Source of the DNA: Pyrinomonadaceae bacterium
GTDB taxonomy: Bacteria > Acidobacteriota > Blastocatellia > Pyrinomonadales > Pyrinomonadaceae
Direction: 5' to 3'
Assembly (NCBI GenBank): GCA_036277115.1
Contig: DASUNM010000027.1
Span: 620,001 to 684,000, forward strand
DNA: 64,000 nt
The stretch's first letter is position 1. Every line of letters starts with the position of its first letter. Below are positions 1 through 8,038 of this stretch, piece by piece. The translations under genes were made by a program, and so were the position numbers. Below the pieces are notes generated by a model. It was not told the DNA's origin, ran no database searches, and worked only from the letters and a program-made list of their open reading frames with translations.

Positions 1-620
1 TCTTCACGCGCCCAGTCGTGACCGGAATCCAGGGGCATGAACTCAATGAAACGCATCTTCACGTCATGCTCGCGCGCGAACGCGGCGAAATCCGCCACTT
101 CATCGTCATTGTGACCGCGCACGATGACGGCGTTGATCTTGATCGGGTCGAGGCCCGCATCTTTCGCAGCTTGAATTCCTTCCAGCACTCTTTCCAAAAC
201 ATCGACCCCAGTCATCTGTTTGAAAGTGTCTGGCTTCAGACTGTCGAGACTTATCGTGATGCGATCGAGACCGGCTTCTTTCAAACTCTGCGCGCGATGC
301 GGCAGGAAGTAGCCGTTGGTTGTGAGCGCTAAATCCAGCAGGCCGCGATCCTTCAGTTGCGCGAGCTTGAAGATGATCTGCTCAATATCGCGCCGCATCA
401 TCGGCTCGCCGCCAGTCAAACGGATCTTCTCAATTCCCAACTCCACAAAGATGTCGCAGACGTATTCGATCTCTTCGTACGAGAGCATCTGCTCTTTCGG
501 CGCAATGGGCGGTTCGCCGTGCGGCAAACAGTAGAAGCAACGGAAATTACAGCGGTCGGTGAGCGACACGCGCAGGTCGCGAATAGCGCGGTTGTATGAA
601 TCCTTGAGGATGGAGGCCAT
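1..620 (-). CDS. moaA: GTP 3',8-cyclase MoaA (3' end beyond window)
   Basis: This radical-SAM enzyme starts molybdenum cofactor synthesis by converting GTP to the 3',8-cyclo intermediate. The reverse strand reads from an ATG at 620 through MASILKDSYNRAIRDLRVS and then the radical-SAM cluster motif CNFRCFYC near residue 30. The SAM-binding LTGGEP motif follows, then RITISLDSL and KINAVIVRGHNDDE, all characteristic of MoaA. The frame is open to base 1, so the C-terminal part with the second Fe-S cluster is missing from view. A MoaD-MoaE fusion at 35975-36694 belongs to the same pathway but is 35 kb away. Confidence 0.95.
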   Translation of the reverse strand, partial: MASILKDSYNRAIRDLRVSLTDRCNFRCFYCLPHGEPPIAPKEQMLSYEEIEYVCDIFVELGIEKIRLTGGEPMMRRDIEQIIFKLAQLKDRGLLDLALTTNGYFLPHRAQSLKEAGLDRITISLDSLKPDTFKQMTGVDVLERVLEGIQAAKDAGLDPIKINAVIVRGHNDDEVADFAAFAREHDVKMRFIEFMPLDSGHDWARE

Positions 621-685
621 GCGCAGCAATCATAAGCCAGTCGTGATCGTGAACCAAACACGACGCCATCGGGCGCACGCTTTGG

Positions 686-1000
686 CTAGGGAAAACCGAG
701 TTCGCCCGGCGCGCCGCCTTCCCAGGCCAGTCGGCCGCCGACCTCATCGTTTAGGTGATGCAACTGGGCGCCGAGGAGTGTCAGCGCGGAATTCAGGGCC
801 TGGATCGAATCGTGGCCATGACCCGCGTGCGCATTCTGGTTGCCAAGCCCGATGATTTGAAACGGACACTCATAGCCGGGGTCGCTGTGGCTGGGTTGAG
901 GTTTGCCAACAAAGACACTTACAGGACGTTTATGTCCCTGCTCGTCGATGAGGTAGAGCATGCGGGAGGCAATGATCTCCCCGACACTATCAAACTCCAT
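686..1000 (-). CDS. Small conserved hypothetical protein
   Basis: A 104-residue soluble protein starting MEFDSVGEIIASRMLYLID and containing GHKRPVSVFVGKPQPS, GYECPFQIIGLG and a C-terminal QALNSALTLLGAQL helix. There is no signal peptide or membrane segment. The pattern (a short beta-rich N-terminus, then a helix ending near an acidic NDEVGGRL stretch) resembles small DUF-type proteins, but I cannot name the family with certainty. It lies about 65 bp upstream of moaA in the same direction and could be co-transcribed with it. No function is proposed. Confidence 0.65.
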   Translation of the reverse strand: MEFDSVGEIIASRMLYLIDEQGHKRPVSVFVGKPQPSHSDPGYECPFQIIGLGNQNAHAGHGHDSIQALNSALTLLGAQLHHLNDEVGGRLAWEGGAPGELGFP

Positions 1001-1297
1001 GAGGACCTCTGGTTCTCGCGAAAACTAACTTCGGCCGGCTGCAGACCGGCACTACTGTGGGGAGAAAACTTTCTATCGGCGTCCCCGCACGCGCGTCGGT
1101 ACTATCCACGCAGGTGCCGCCGCCGTGCTATCACCCATATTGATCCAGCCCGAGAGGCGGGTAATCACCATGGGCGACTGATCTGAAATCTTCGTCATAC
1201 GCGCGATGCCTCGGGTCATGTTCCTGGTCGAAACTGTCGGTGCGTTTGTCATGGGTGTAGTCCTCGTAAGTGATATGGCACGCAAGTGCCTGGGTAC
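1001..1297. other. Gap with palindromic sequence, no convincing gene
   Basis: About 300 bp between the small conserved gene and the thiolase gene. It contains an imperfect palindrome at 1034-1050 (gccggctgcagaccggc, one mismatch). Two short reverse-strand frames cross the region (1073-1285 and 1131-1373) but neither shows a domain or a good ribosome binding site, and the second runs into the thiolase gene on another frame. I regard it as non-coding, probably repeat-derived. Confidence 0.4.
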
Positions 1298-2434
1298 CTA
1301 GTTGACGCTCATCAAACCTGCGCTCGCGGTGAAGCCGACGCCGAATCCGACGACCATCGCCGGGCCGGCCCATTCCTTCTTGCTCGCCAACATAAAGCCG
1401 GTCGAAGCGCTGGAAAGATTTCCATAGTTCTCAAGCACGTCATAAGACTTGTTCACTCTCGTCGATTCCGTATCAATGCGAAGTTGAGAGCAAACGCCAT
1501 CGAGAATCTTTTTGCTGCCGGTGTGAATCAGGCAGTCGTCGACTTCGTTGATGTTGTTCACCACTGACAGCGGATTGTCCAACACGTCGTTGACGGTGGC
1601 GACCGCGTAATGCGCACCGCGCTGCGGCACCGCCGGACGCATGAAGTACTGCGGCCTGCCGTTCAGGGCCGGGTGCAAGCTGTGCGCCGTCATCGACAGC
1701 AGATTCACGTCGTCCGGATTGTCGTTTGTCAGGTGAGCGATGGGACCGAAAGTCGGCTTGCCGGCTTGATCCGTACCGAGCAGCAGCGCTACAGCACCAT
1801 CACCGAAGAGCATCGATTGAATCGCCAAGGTTGTTTCAGTGCGTTCATTCTCAAACTGAGCGTCCGTCAGAGTGCCGTTCTTGCGCATGCGCGCCACGTC
1901 GCGGAAACCGAAATATTCGTCGCGCAGCAGCGGGGCGACATACGGCGTGTGCGCTTCGGACATCAGCACGATGGCCATCTTGCCGGGGTTCGCGGCGAGG
2001 TACCATTGCGCGACTTCCACCGACTTCAACATCACTGAGCAACCTTGTGACTGCATGCTAACCGTCGCCAGCGAGCGCGGCAGCAAACCGTGGGTGCGCC
2101 CCATCACTTCAGAAGCCAAACACGGCAGCATCTGGTCGGGGGTATTGGTCGCGGCAATCAGCAAACCGATCTGCGAAGGATCTCCGCCCCATTCCTCGAT
2201 GCAACGGCGCGTCGCGTTCACGCCGAGTTGGGTCGTCGAACTTGTCTGGTTCATCGGAGCGCCGTTCAGAAAATCAGCGTAGTTATCCATCGTCGAATAA
2301 CGGTTGTCGACGCCCAACGAGCAGATTGAGTTAATCAGCTCAGGCGACAATTTGTGCATCATCGACGCGACCAATTCGGTCGTGGAGAACTTGTGTTCGG
2401 GGGTGGCGGTGCTTGCTTGAACCAGGCTAATCAT
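1298..2434 (-). CDS. KAS III / type III PKS-like thiolase-superfamily synthase
   Basis: A 378-residue beta-ketoacyl synthase III-like condensing enzyme, expected to join an acyl-CoA or acyl-ACP to a malonyl unit. The catalytic triad is visible: Cys132 in MQSQGCSVML, His304 in CLIHTGSKKIL and Asn339 in NYGNLSSAST. QGC and YGN-SSA resemble chalcone synthase-type enzymes, while the FGDGAVALLLG stretch and the overall length fit FabH-like KAS III. The ATG at 2434 is preferred over an upstream in-frame start at 2506 because GAGGAGC lies 8 nt before it. No other lipid or polyketide gene is adjacent, so the product is unknown. Confidence 0.85.
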   Translation of the reverse strand: MISLVQASTATPEHKFSTTELVASMMHKLSPELINSICSLGVDNRYSTMDNYADFLNGAPMNQTSSTTQLGVNATRRCIEEWGGDPSQIGLLIAATNTPDQMLPCLASEVMGRTHGLLPRSLATVSMQSQGCSVMLKSVEVAQWYLAANPGKMAIVLMSEAHTPYVAPLLRDEYFGFRDVARMRKNGTLTDAQFENERTETTLAIQSMLFGDGAVALLLGTDQAGKPTFGPIAHLTNDNPDDVNLLSMTAHSLHPALNGRPQYFMRPAVPQRGAHYAVATVNDVLDNPLSVVNNINEVDDCLIHTGSKKILDGVCSQLRIDTESTRVNKSYDVLENYGNLSSASTGFMLASKKEWAGPAMVVGFGVGFTASAGLMSVN

Positions 2435-2820
2435 TGTGTTTGCTCCTCGGTGAACCCTGCTCGAGAGTGCTTTGAATGGCCTATTACTTAACAAGCCGTG
2501 TGCCAACCCCGCAACGGATCACCCCATGACGGCCTAAGCTCAATGATAAGTCGATTTAGCGAGTAACCGATGTGCGATTAGGTGTGTGATGAGAACCAAG
2601 GCGAAGTGGATACCGCCTATGCAATTAAATGGTCACCGCGCACGTTCCTTTGCCCTTGGGTCGTGACGTCGAAATTTTTGCTCAAATGTCTTAGAGAAAA
2701 GAGTGTTTTGCGCGGCTGATGGTTGGGCCTGAAGAACTGAGCGAAAGTGGTAACGAAGTAACCAGTGATTACCTAGGTGCCACTCATTTTTAGCGTTCCC
2801 TGGGCGTTGAACGCGTTTTA
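2435..2820. other. Intergenic region upstream of the thiolase gene
   Basis: Roughly 385 bp without a credible frame on either strand. It should hold the promoter and leader of the minus-strand thiolase gene, whose ribosome site lies at about 2443-2449. The part nearest 2820 is the downstream flank of the alcohol dehydrogenase gene; no strong terminator hairpin was seen there. I see no RNA gene. Confidence 0.4.
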
Positions 2821-3855
2821 CTAAGGCCGGAGCAGGACTTTCATCACGTCGCGTTCGGCGGCTCGACGCATCGCGGACAAGCCATCGGATAAAGCGAACT
2901 CGTCGCTGACGAGGCTGTCCACATCGATGGCATTTTGCTTGAGGAGGTCGAGCGCCGGCGCGAAACGGCCACAGCGAGATCCGACGACAGTGATTTCGTT
3001 GACGACTAATGGAGCCGCCTCAATCTCCGTCGCACCGTGAAATGTAGACTTCAGCACGACCACGCCGCGCGGATGCAAAAGCTCAACAGCCAGTGCGAAG
3101 CCGGTGGGCGATCCGGAGGCTTCGACGGTGACTCCGAATTCTCCTTTCCGCTGATGTGCTTCCGCGATCGTATTCGTTTCGATTCCGCGACGCGCGGCAA
3201 TGGCGAGTTTCGCTCTGTGCTTTCCGATTAGTGTGACTTTGGCTCCGGTTGTCGCGACTACCTGTGCGCAAAGCAATCCAAGTTTCCCGTCGCCAATCAC
3301 AGCGACGCGTATGTCTTCAGTAATCGAAACACGTTCGAGAATGCCGCAAGCGGCCGCAAGCGGTTCGGTAAAGACCGCGCGCTCGTCCGGGATCTCATCA
3401 GGCACCGGCAACAAATTAACCAGCGGCAGTTTCAAGAACTCAGCGTGCGCGCCATCGCGACCGACAATCCCGAGGACCGTTCGCCTCGGACAATGACGGG
3501 GATCGCCTGCGCGGCAGAGATCGCACACGCCACAGCCGGCGTTGATCTCGCCGACGACGCGGTCTCCAACGCGCAGGATGACCTCGCTTTGAGCGCTCCC
3601 TATCGATCCCACGCGGGCTGCCCGCGCGGGGGACCCGGTTCGTAGGGCTACTGCCCCGTCGTCTGACACTTCTTCAATCACGCCGACGAACTCGTGGCCG
3701 AGCGTTCCTTCAAAGCCCGCATAGCCGCGTGCGATCTCCAAATCGGTGTTGCAGATTCCTGATAGGGTCACGCGCACCAGGGCTTCGCCGTCCGCGACCG
3801 GCTCGGCGATGTCGCTGATGGCTAGCGTTCCTTCCTTGAATCTCAGAGCCTTCAT
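2821..3855 (-). CDS. Zinc-dependent medium-chain alcohol dehydrogenase
   Basis: A 344-residue MDR-family NAD(P)-dependent dehydrogenase of the threonine/sorbitol dehydrogenase type. The catalytic zinc region shows SGICNTDLE and LGHEFVG; the structural zinc site is CGVCDLCRAGDPRHC; the Rossmann region is VAVIGDGKLGLLCAQ. The substrate cannot be read from sequence. Between VIEEV and VGDRVV there are about 30 residues (GAVALRTGSPARAARVGSI and following) where the family usually has a short loop. This extra segment contains a palindrome at 3608-3630 and looks like an in-frame repeat insertion. The start codon directly abuts another palindromic repeat, and no ribosome site is visible. Confidence 0.9.
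   Translation of the reverse strand: MKALRFKEGTLAISDIAEPVADGEALVRVTLSGICNTDLEIARGYAGFEGTLGHEFVGVIEEVSDDGAVALRTGSPARAARVGSIGSAQSEVILRVGDRVVGEINAGCGVCDLCRAGDPRHCPRRTVLGIVGRDGAHAEFLKLPLVNLLPVPDEIPDERAVFTEPLAAACGILERVSITEDIRVAVIGDGKLGLLCAQVVATTGAKVTLIGKHRAKLAIAARRGIETNTIAEAHQRKGEFGVTVEASGSPTGFALAVELLHPRGVVVLKSTFHGATEIEAAPLVVNEITVVGSRCGRFAPALDLLKQNAIDVDSLVSDEFALSDGLSAMRRAAERDVMKVLLRP
3608..3630. repeat. Palindrome inside the alcohol dehydrogenase gene
   Basis: Two 10-bp arms, cccacgcggg and cccgcgcggg, flank a 3-nt loop and pair with a single wobble. The hairpin lies in the centre of the extra 25-30 residue segment of the dehydrogenase and keeps its reading frame. Similar GC-rich palindromes are intergenic elsewhere in this window (30977-31012, 54447-54468, 55436-55490), which suggests an element that landed in a surface loop. 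Confidence 0.6.
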
Positions 3856-3937
3856 AGTCAGAAGTCAGACATCAGAGGTCAGACGTCAGAATTTTCCACT
3901 GATGTCTGATTGCTGACGTCTGATGTCTGGCTTCAGA
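3856..3937. repeat. GTCAGA-type imperfect palindrome
   Basis: Short units of the form gtcagac/atcag alternate on the left (3861-3889) and their reverse complement follows on the right (3913-3935) with a small deletion. The element exactly fills the gap between the dehydrogenase start (3855) and the stop codon of the upstream gene (TGA at 3933-3935, reverse strand), so that stop codon lies inside the right arm. Confidence 0.75.
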
Positions 3938-4463
3938 ATTTCTTTGTTCGCTCGTACGCGTTCTCGAACAACAAATCTACGGACTGATCGCGATCCTTGA
4001 GGGCGACTGGTAAACGCCACTCAATCTCTTCGCCGCTACTCAAAGTCGCGTGCGCGCGCAGCCACCAATCGCCTGACCAAAGCTGCGCCACCACGTAGCC
4101 GTCACCGCTCACATCCGCCTTCACCGGCGTTACATCGTGCATGCGGCGCATGAGAAAGTCATCGAACTGTCTCGCCAGGCGGGGCGACGCTTCGTATTCA
4201 CGGCGCGCGGCGGCCAGATTGAAATGAAAGAACTCGAGCGGCGAACGTAGAGTGGCCCCCGCGATCTTGTTGCGCACAACCAGCCGCAAAGCCTGGCGCG
4301 CGCGGCCGTCCGCGAAAACTGTCTGGTTCGGGCTTTCCGCCGGCAGGCGACGGTAAATTCTCCAGCCGGCGAACAGCAGCGCGCCAATCAGCGCGACGGC
4401 CAGCGACACACGCAAGACCAACATCAGAAAGCCTGACCCCGGTTCGGTGGTCTTAATCATCAC
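3933..4463 (-). CDS. Membrane-anchored hypothetical protein
   Basis: A 176-residue protein with one N-terminal membrane helix (FLMLVLRVSLAVALIGALLF, about residues 12-31). A soluble domain of about 140 residues follows, probably outside the cytoplasmic membrane, ending WRLPVALKDRDQSVDLLFE. It starts with GTG (or the following ATG) and overlaps the stop of the upstream cytochrome gene, so the two are likely translationally coupled. The domain is not recognised. The pairing with a c-type cytochrome suggests a role at the membrane, but this is inference only. Its stop codon falls inside a palindromic repeat. Confidence 0.75.
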   Translation of the reverse strand: MMIKTTEPGSGFLMLVLRVSLAVALIGALLFAGWRIYRRLPAESPNQTVFADGRARQALRLVVRNKIAGATLRSPLEFFHFNLAAARREYEASPRLARQFDDFLMRRMHDVTPVKADVSGDGYVVAQLWSGDWWLRAHATLSSGEEIEWRLPVALKDRDQSVDLLFENAYERTKKF

Positions 4464-4822
4464 CTTCTCATGCGTCGGATGTAAGCGACCAGCGCGTCGA
4501 TGTCATTCTCAGAGATTTTTTTGCTAAACGCCGGCATCTTGCCGCGGCCGTTGTTGATGGAATTGAACAGCCTCTCGTCGCTGACGTCGTCCTGCCATGA
4601 CGCTTCGGTCATGTCACGCGCGCGGGTTTGGCGCCCCTTGGGTGTGCGGCCGCGGCCATCGCGCCCGTGGCACGACACGCATTGCCGGTTGTAGATCGTT
4701 GCGGCCTCAGCAGCCGCAGCTCCATTTGTCTTTCCGGCGCCTAAGACGGTGAAAAGTGAAAGACCGGCAGCGGCGGCAACGGTAAAAATGATAAGCAGAA
4801 AGCGTCGAGGTGCTCTGTTCAT
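4460..4822 (-). CDS. Small c-type cytochrome
   Basis: A 120-residue exported or membrane-anchored class I cytochrome c. An N-terminal hydrophobic segment (FLLIIFTVAAAAGLSLF, residues 8-24) directs it across the membrane. The haem-binding motif is CVSCH (Cys48, Cys51, His52), and the likely axial methionine is Met96 in GKMPAF. The C-terminus NDIDALVAYIRRM is the usual last helix. The ATG at 4822 has GGAGG five bases upstream, so the longer frame back to 4954 is not needed. It should carry electrons in the periplasm; its partner is unknown. Confidence 0.9.
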   Translation of the reverse strand: MNRAPRRFLLIIFTVAAAAGLSLFTVLGAGKTNGAAAAEAATIYNRQCVSCHGRDGRGRTPKGRQTRARDMTEASWQDDVSDERLFNSINNGRGKMPAFSKKISENDIDALVAYIRRMRR

Positions 4823-4959
4823 TCGGCCTCCGGAAGAATCAATCGGATCACGCTTTGAGCGCGAATAGTTATAACTCCAATTCATTTCGTTTGTCGCGTG
4901 CTGCGCTCCGGCAGGTCTGGGTTGAAAGCCACGCGCAGGCGCGATAATCTTCATCCTTC

Positions 4960-6393
4960 GTGAAAAATCTTTTCGACGACAAGCTGCGCGAAGAGTGCGG
5001 CGTCTTTGGCATCTACGGGCATGCGGACGCGGCGCGCCTGACGTATCTTGGTTTGTACGCGCTTCAGCATCGCGGTCAGGAATCGTGCGGCATCGTCACG
5101 TCTGACGGCGCGCAACTCATTACCGAGCGTGCTATGGGTCACGTGCGCGACAGTTTTGATGAACAGCGGCTCGATCGACTGAGGGGGCACAACGCGATCG
5201 GTCACGTGCGATATTCGACGGCCGGAGAAGTTTCGATTCGCGAGTGCCAGCCGTTTTCGGTTGTTTGCCAGCACGGGCCAATCGCCATCTGCCACAACGG
5301 CAACCTGCCGTTTGCCGGAGAAGACAGAAAGAAACTGGAAAAAGAAGGCGCGATTTTTTCCTCGACCTCGGACACTGAGGTTGTTCTGCATCAGGTAGCG
5401 CGCTCGCGCGCCGCGAACTTCGGTGAAGCGATCCCGGAAGTGCTGCGCGAAACCGAAGGCGCTTTCTCGATGTTGTTTCTAACGCCGAAAGAGCTGATCG
5501 CGATTCGCGATCCGCGCGGCTTTCGGCCACTGGCGCTCGGGCGTCTTGACGATGCCTGGGTAGTCGCGTCTGAAACCTGCGCTTTTGATCTAATCGATGC
5601 GAAGTACGTGCGCGATGTCGAACCAGGCGAGATGATCGTCATCAACGAAGAAGGTTTGCGCTCATCGCACCCGCTCAAGCCGGAACAACATTCGATGTGC
5701 GTCTTTGAGCACGTTTATTTTGCGCGTCCGGATTCGATCATCTTCGGCCAATCGGTAAATCGCTCGCGTCACAAGATGGGCCAGCGACTGGCGATCGAAC
5801 AGCCCGCGGATGCCGATATCGTTGTCCCGGTACCCGACTCAGGCGTGGCCGCCGCGATTGGATACTCGGCCGAGAGTGGTTTGCCGTTTCGTCTGGGTTT
5901 GGTCCGTAATCACTACGTCGGCCGCACGTTCATCGAACCGAAGCAATCGATTCGCAGCTTTGGCGTGCGCATCAAGCTGAATCCGGTCCGTCATTTGATC
6001 GAGAACAAACGCATTGTGCTGATTGACGACTCGATCGTCAGGGGTACGACTTCGAAAAAGATCGTGCGCATGGTGCGCGAAGCAGGCGCGAAGGAAATTC
6101 ACGTGCGCATTTCCTGTCCGCCGACAATCAGCCCGTGTTACTACGGCGTCGATACACCCAACAAATCGGAACTGATTGCGGCCAACTATTCCATCGAGGG
6201 CATTCGCGACTTTATCGAAGCTGATTCGCTCGGCTACCTGTCGTTGGAAGGAATGTTGAGTTCGACCGGGCTCAATCCGGATGAATCCTGCGTCGCTTGC
6301 TGGAACGAAAAATACCCAACCCGCATCACGCGCGAAGCCGAGACGATGCATTCGCGTGACGAATTGGCCGCCCGCATCGCGGTGGAACTCTAG
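4960..6393 (+). CDS. purF: Amidophosphoribosyltransferase PurF
   Basis: Catalyses the first committed step of purine synthesis, using glutamine and PRPP to make phosphoribosylamine. The 477-residue protein starts at GTG. The nucleophile is Cys13 in REECGVFG, so a 12-residue propeptide would be removed as in the Bacillus-type enzyme. The glutaminase domain includes LQHRGQESCGIV and CHNGNL; the PRPP loop is IVLIDDSIVRGTTSKK. Cysteines in MCVFEHVYF, ISCPPT and ESCVACW match the ligands of the 4Fe-4S cluster of the Bacillus-type family. It stands alone, without other pur genes nearby. Confidence 0.97.
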   Translation: MKNLFDDKLREECGVFGIYGHADAARLTYLGLYALQHRGQESCGIVTSDGAQLITERAMGHVRDSFDEQRLDRLRGHNAIGHVRYSTAGEVSIRECQPFSVVCQHGPIAICHNGNLPFAGEDRKKLEKEGAIFSSTSDTEVVLHQVARSRAANFGEAIPEVLRETEGAFSMLFLTPKELIAIRDPRGFRPLALGRLDDAWVVASETCAFDLIDAKYVRDVEPGEMIVINEEGLRSSHPLKPEQHSMCVFEHVYFARPDSIIFGQSVNRSRHKMGQRLAIEQPADADIVVPVPDSGVAAAIGYSAESGLPFRLGLVRNHYVGRTFIEPKQSIRSFGVRIKLNPVRHLIENKRIVLIDDSIVRGTTSKKIVRMVREAGAKEIHVRISCPPTISPCYYGVDTPNKSELIAANYSIEGIRDFIEADSLGYLSLEGMLSSTGLNPDESCVACWNEKYPTRITREAETMHSRDELAARIAVEL

Positions 6394-6433
6394 CTCGCGA
6401 CTACCGGGCGGAATTCAGCATCGACGGACAATC

Positions 6434-6844
6434 ATGAGGAGACGGCTGAATTCACAAGCGCGACTGCTGAAATCGTTTCTGGCTCTGCTGCTCATGGCGT
6501 TTGCCGTGGTCGCGTGTAGCAGTCTCGTAAAGGATTACACGCCCCGGGAATTTGATTCGGCTACGTGGAGAAGCGGGAACAAGACAGTTCGCGGAACGAT
6601 GTACGCCGATTTATTTGAGAAGGGCACGCTGACGAACAAAACTAAAGAGGAAGTTGAACAGTTACTGCGCGAGCCCGATAAGAAGATGCTGGTCGAAGGC
6701 GGTGAGGTCTGGCTATATCGTTTGGATGTGCGAGGTGAATGGACCAGTCCATGTTTCCCGGTGTCTTTCGAACCGACCGGCCGTAGTTTTGCCGGCCGAG
6801 TGAAAAACGGCACGATGTCGATGATCGTAGAAGAGAAATCATGA
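6434..6844 (+). CDS. BamE/SmpA-like small lipoprotein
   Basis: A 136-residue predicted lipoprotein. The N-terminus LLKSFLALLLMAFAVVACSS ends in a lipobox with the lipidated Cys at about residue 28. The mature part has a basic-acidic start, then LTNKTKEEVEQLLREPDKK, which resembles the helix-helix entry of BamE/SmpA-fold proteins. VWLYRLDVRG and a C-terminal beta strand follow. The ATG at 6434 is chosen because it sits directly before the signal sequence. The stop overlaps the serC start by 4 bp (ATGA), so the two genes are coupled, although their functions have no obvious link. The fold assignment is tentative. Confidence 0.75.
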   Translation: MRRRLNSQARLLKSFLALLLMAFAVVACSSLVKDYTPREFDSATWRSGNKTVRGTMYADLFEKGTLTNKTKEEVEQLLREPDKKMLVEGGEVWLYRLDVRGEWTSPCFPVSFEPTGRSFAGRVKNGTMSMIVEEKS

Positions 6845-7926
6845 CTGAAAGAATCTTTAACTTTAGCGCCGGGCCGGCCATTATTCCGGTCCCGGTTTTG
6901 GAAGAAGCGCAACGGGACATGTTATCGCTGCCGGGTGTCGGCATGTCGGTGATGGAGATTAGCCATCGCTCGAAGACATTCGACGAGATCATCGACGGGG
7001 CCGAGAACGGCCTGCGCGAGCTGCTGAACATTCCGAAAGATTACGCGGTGCTCTTCCTGCAGGGCGGCGCGAGTTTGCAGTTCACGATGGTGCCGATGAA
7101 TTTTCTTTCGCTCGACGGCGGCGCGGATTACATCGTCACCGGGAGTTGGGGCCAGAAAGCGGTTAAGGAAGCGCAGCTTTTCGGCAGCGTCGACACCGCC
7201 GCGAACATGGCCGACGGGGGCTTTACGCGCGTGCCGACCCAGGATGAGTTGGAGCTAAATCCGAGCGCCGCCTACGTCCACTTCACTTCCAACGAAACGA
7301 TCGAAGGCGTGGAATTCAGGACCGAACCTGAAGTCGGCGAAGTGCCCCTGGTCGCCGACATGTCTTCGAACATTCTTTCTAAACCGATTCCAGTCGAGAA
7401 ATACGGCCTCATTTACGCCGGCGCGCAGAAGAACATGGGGCCCAGCGGCGTCACGCTCGTCGTCATTCGCGAGGATCTTCTGCCCCGCGTGCGCGAAGGC
7501 CTGGCGACGATGCTCGACTACAACACGCACGTGAAGAACAAGTCGCTCTACAACACGCCGAACACCTGGGGCATTTACATTCTGAATCTCGTCTGCAAGT
7601 GGCTGAAGGGCAAAGGCGGGCTGGAGGGCATGCAGCAGGAGAATGAAGCGAAGGCCGGGCTAATTTACGACGCGATCGATGCGACCGAGTTTTATCGTGG
7701 CCACGCCGATCCGGATTCACGTTCGGCGATGAACGTGACTTTCCGTCTGCCTTCGGAAGATTTGGAAAAGAAGTTCGCGAACGAAGCAACGGCGCGGGGT
7801 CTCGACGGCTTGAAAGGCCATCGCAGCGTCGGCGGCATTCGCGCGTCCATCTACAACGCGTTTCCGCGAGAAGGATGCGAAGCGCTGGTTGAATTTATGA
7901 AGGAGTTTGAGAAAACGAATGGGTAA
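6841..7926 (+). CDS. serC: Phosphoserine aminotransferase SerC
   Basis: A 361-residue class V PLP aminotransferase converting 3-phosphohydroxypyruvate and glutamate to phosphoserine, and often also acting in pyridoxal phosphate synthesis. It begins FNFSAGPAIIPVPVLEEA, shows the FLQGGASLQF motif, and carries the PLP lysine Lys197 in YAGAQKNMGPSG. The C-terminus contains RGLDGLKGHRSVGGIRASIYN, typical of SerC. Length is normal. Its ATG overlaps the stop of the lipoprotein gene. No other serine-pathway gene is in view. Confidence 0.97.
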   Translation: MTERIFNFSAGPAIIPVPVLEEAQRDMLSLPGVGMSVMEISHRSKTFDEIIDGAENGLRELLNIPKDYAVLFLQGGASLQFTMVPMNFLSLDGGADYIVTGSWGQKAVKEAQLFGSVDTAANMADGGFTRVPTQDELELNPSAAYVHFTSNETIEGVEFRTEPEVGEVPLVADMSSNILSKPIPVEKYGLIYAGAQKNMGPSGVTLVVIREDLLPRVREGLATMLDYNTHVKNKSLYNTPNTWGIYILNLVCKWLKGKGGLEGMQQENEAKAGLIYDAIDATEFYRGHADPDSRSAMNVTFRLPSEDLEKKFANEATARGLDGLKGHRSVGGIRASIYNAFPREGCEALVEFMKEFEKTNG

Positions 7927-7940
7927 CCTTAAGTACGGAG

Positions 7941-8038
7941 AGCTGCTAAGAGCTAAGCGGAAAGAGCCAGGAGCTAACAGCGAGGGAATGCCAAAATACA
8001 ATATCCGCTTAGCTCTTCGCGCTTGGCCCTTAGCCGTT
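7941..8038. repeat. AGCTAAG-type palindrome running into a signal sequence
   Basis: A perfect 14-bp inverted repeat (aagagctaagcgga at 7948-7961 and its complement at 8004-8017) lies inside a looser pair of arms. The right arm is translated as RLALRAWPLAVA of the following exported protein, so repeat sequence appears to provide its signal peptide. Confidence 0.7.

Noticed and set aside
1073..1373. Two short minus-strand frames upstream of moaA and the small gene
   Set aside because: One overlaps the thiolase gene in another frame, neither has a domain, and the DNA holds a palindrome. Treated as non-coding.
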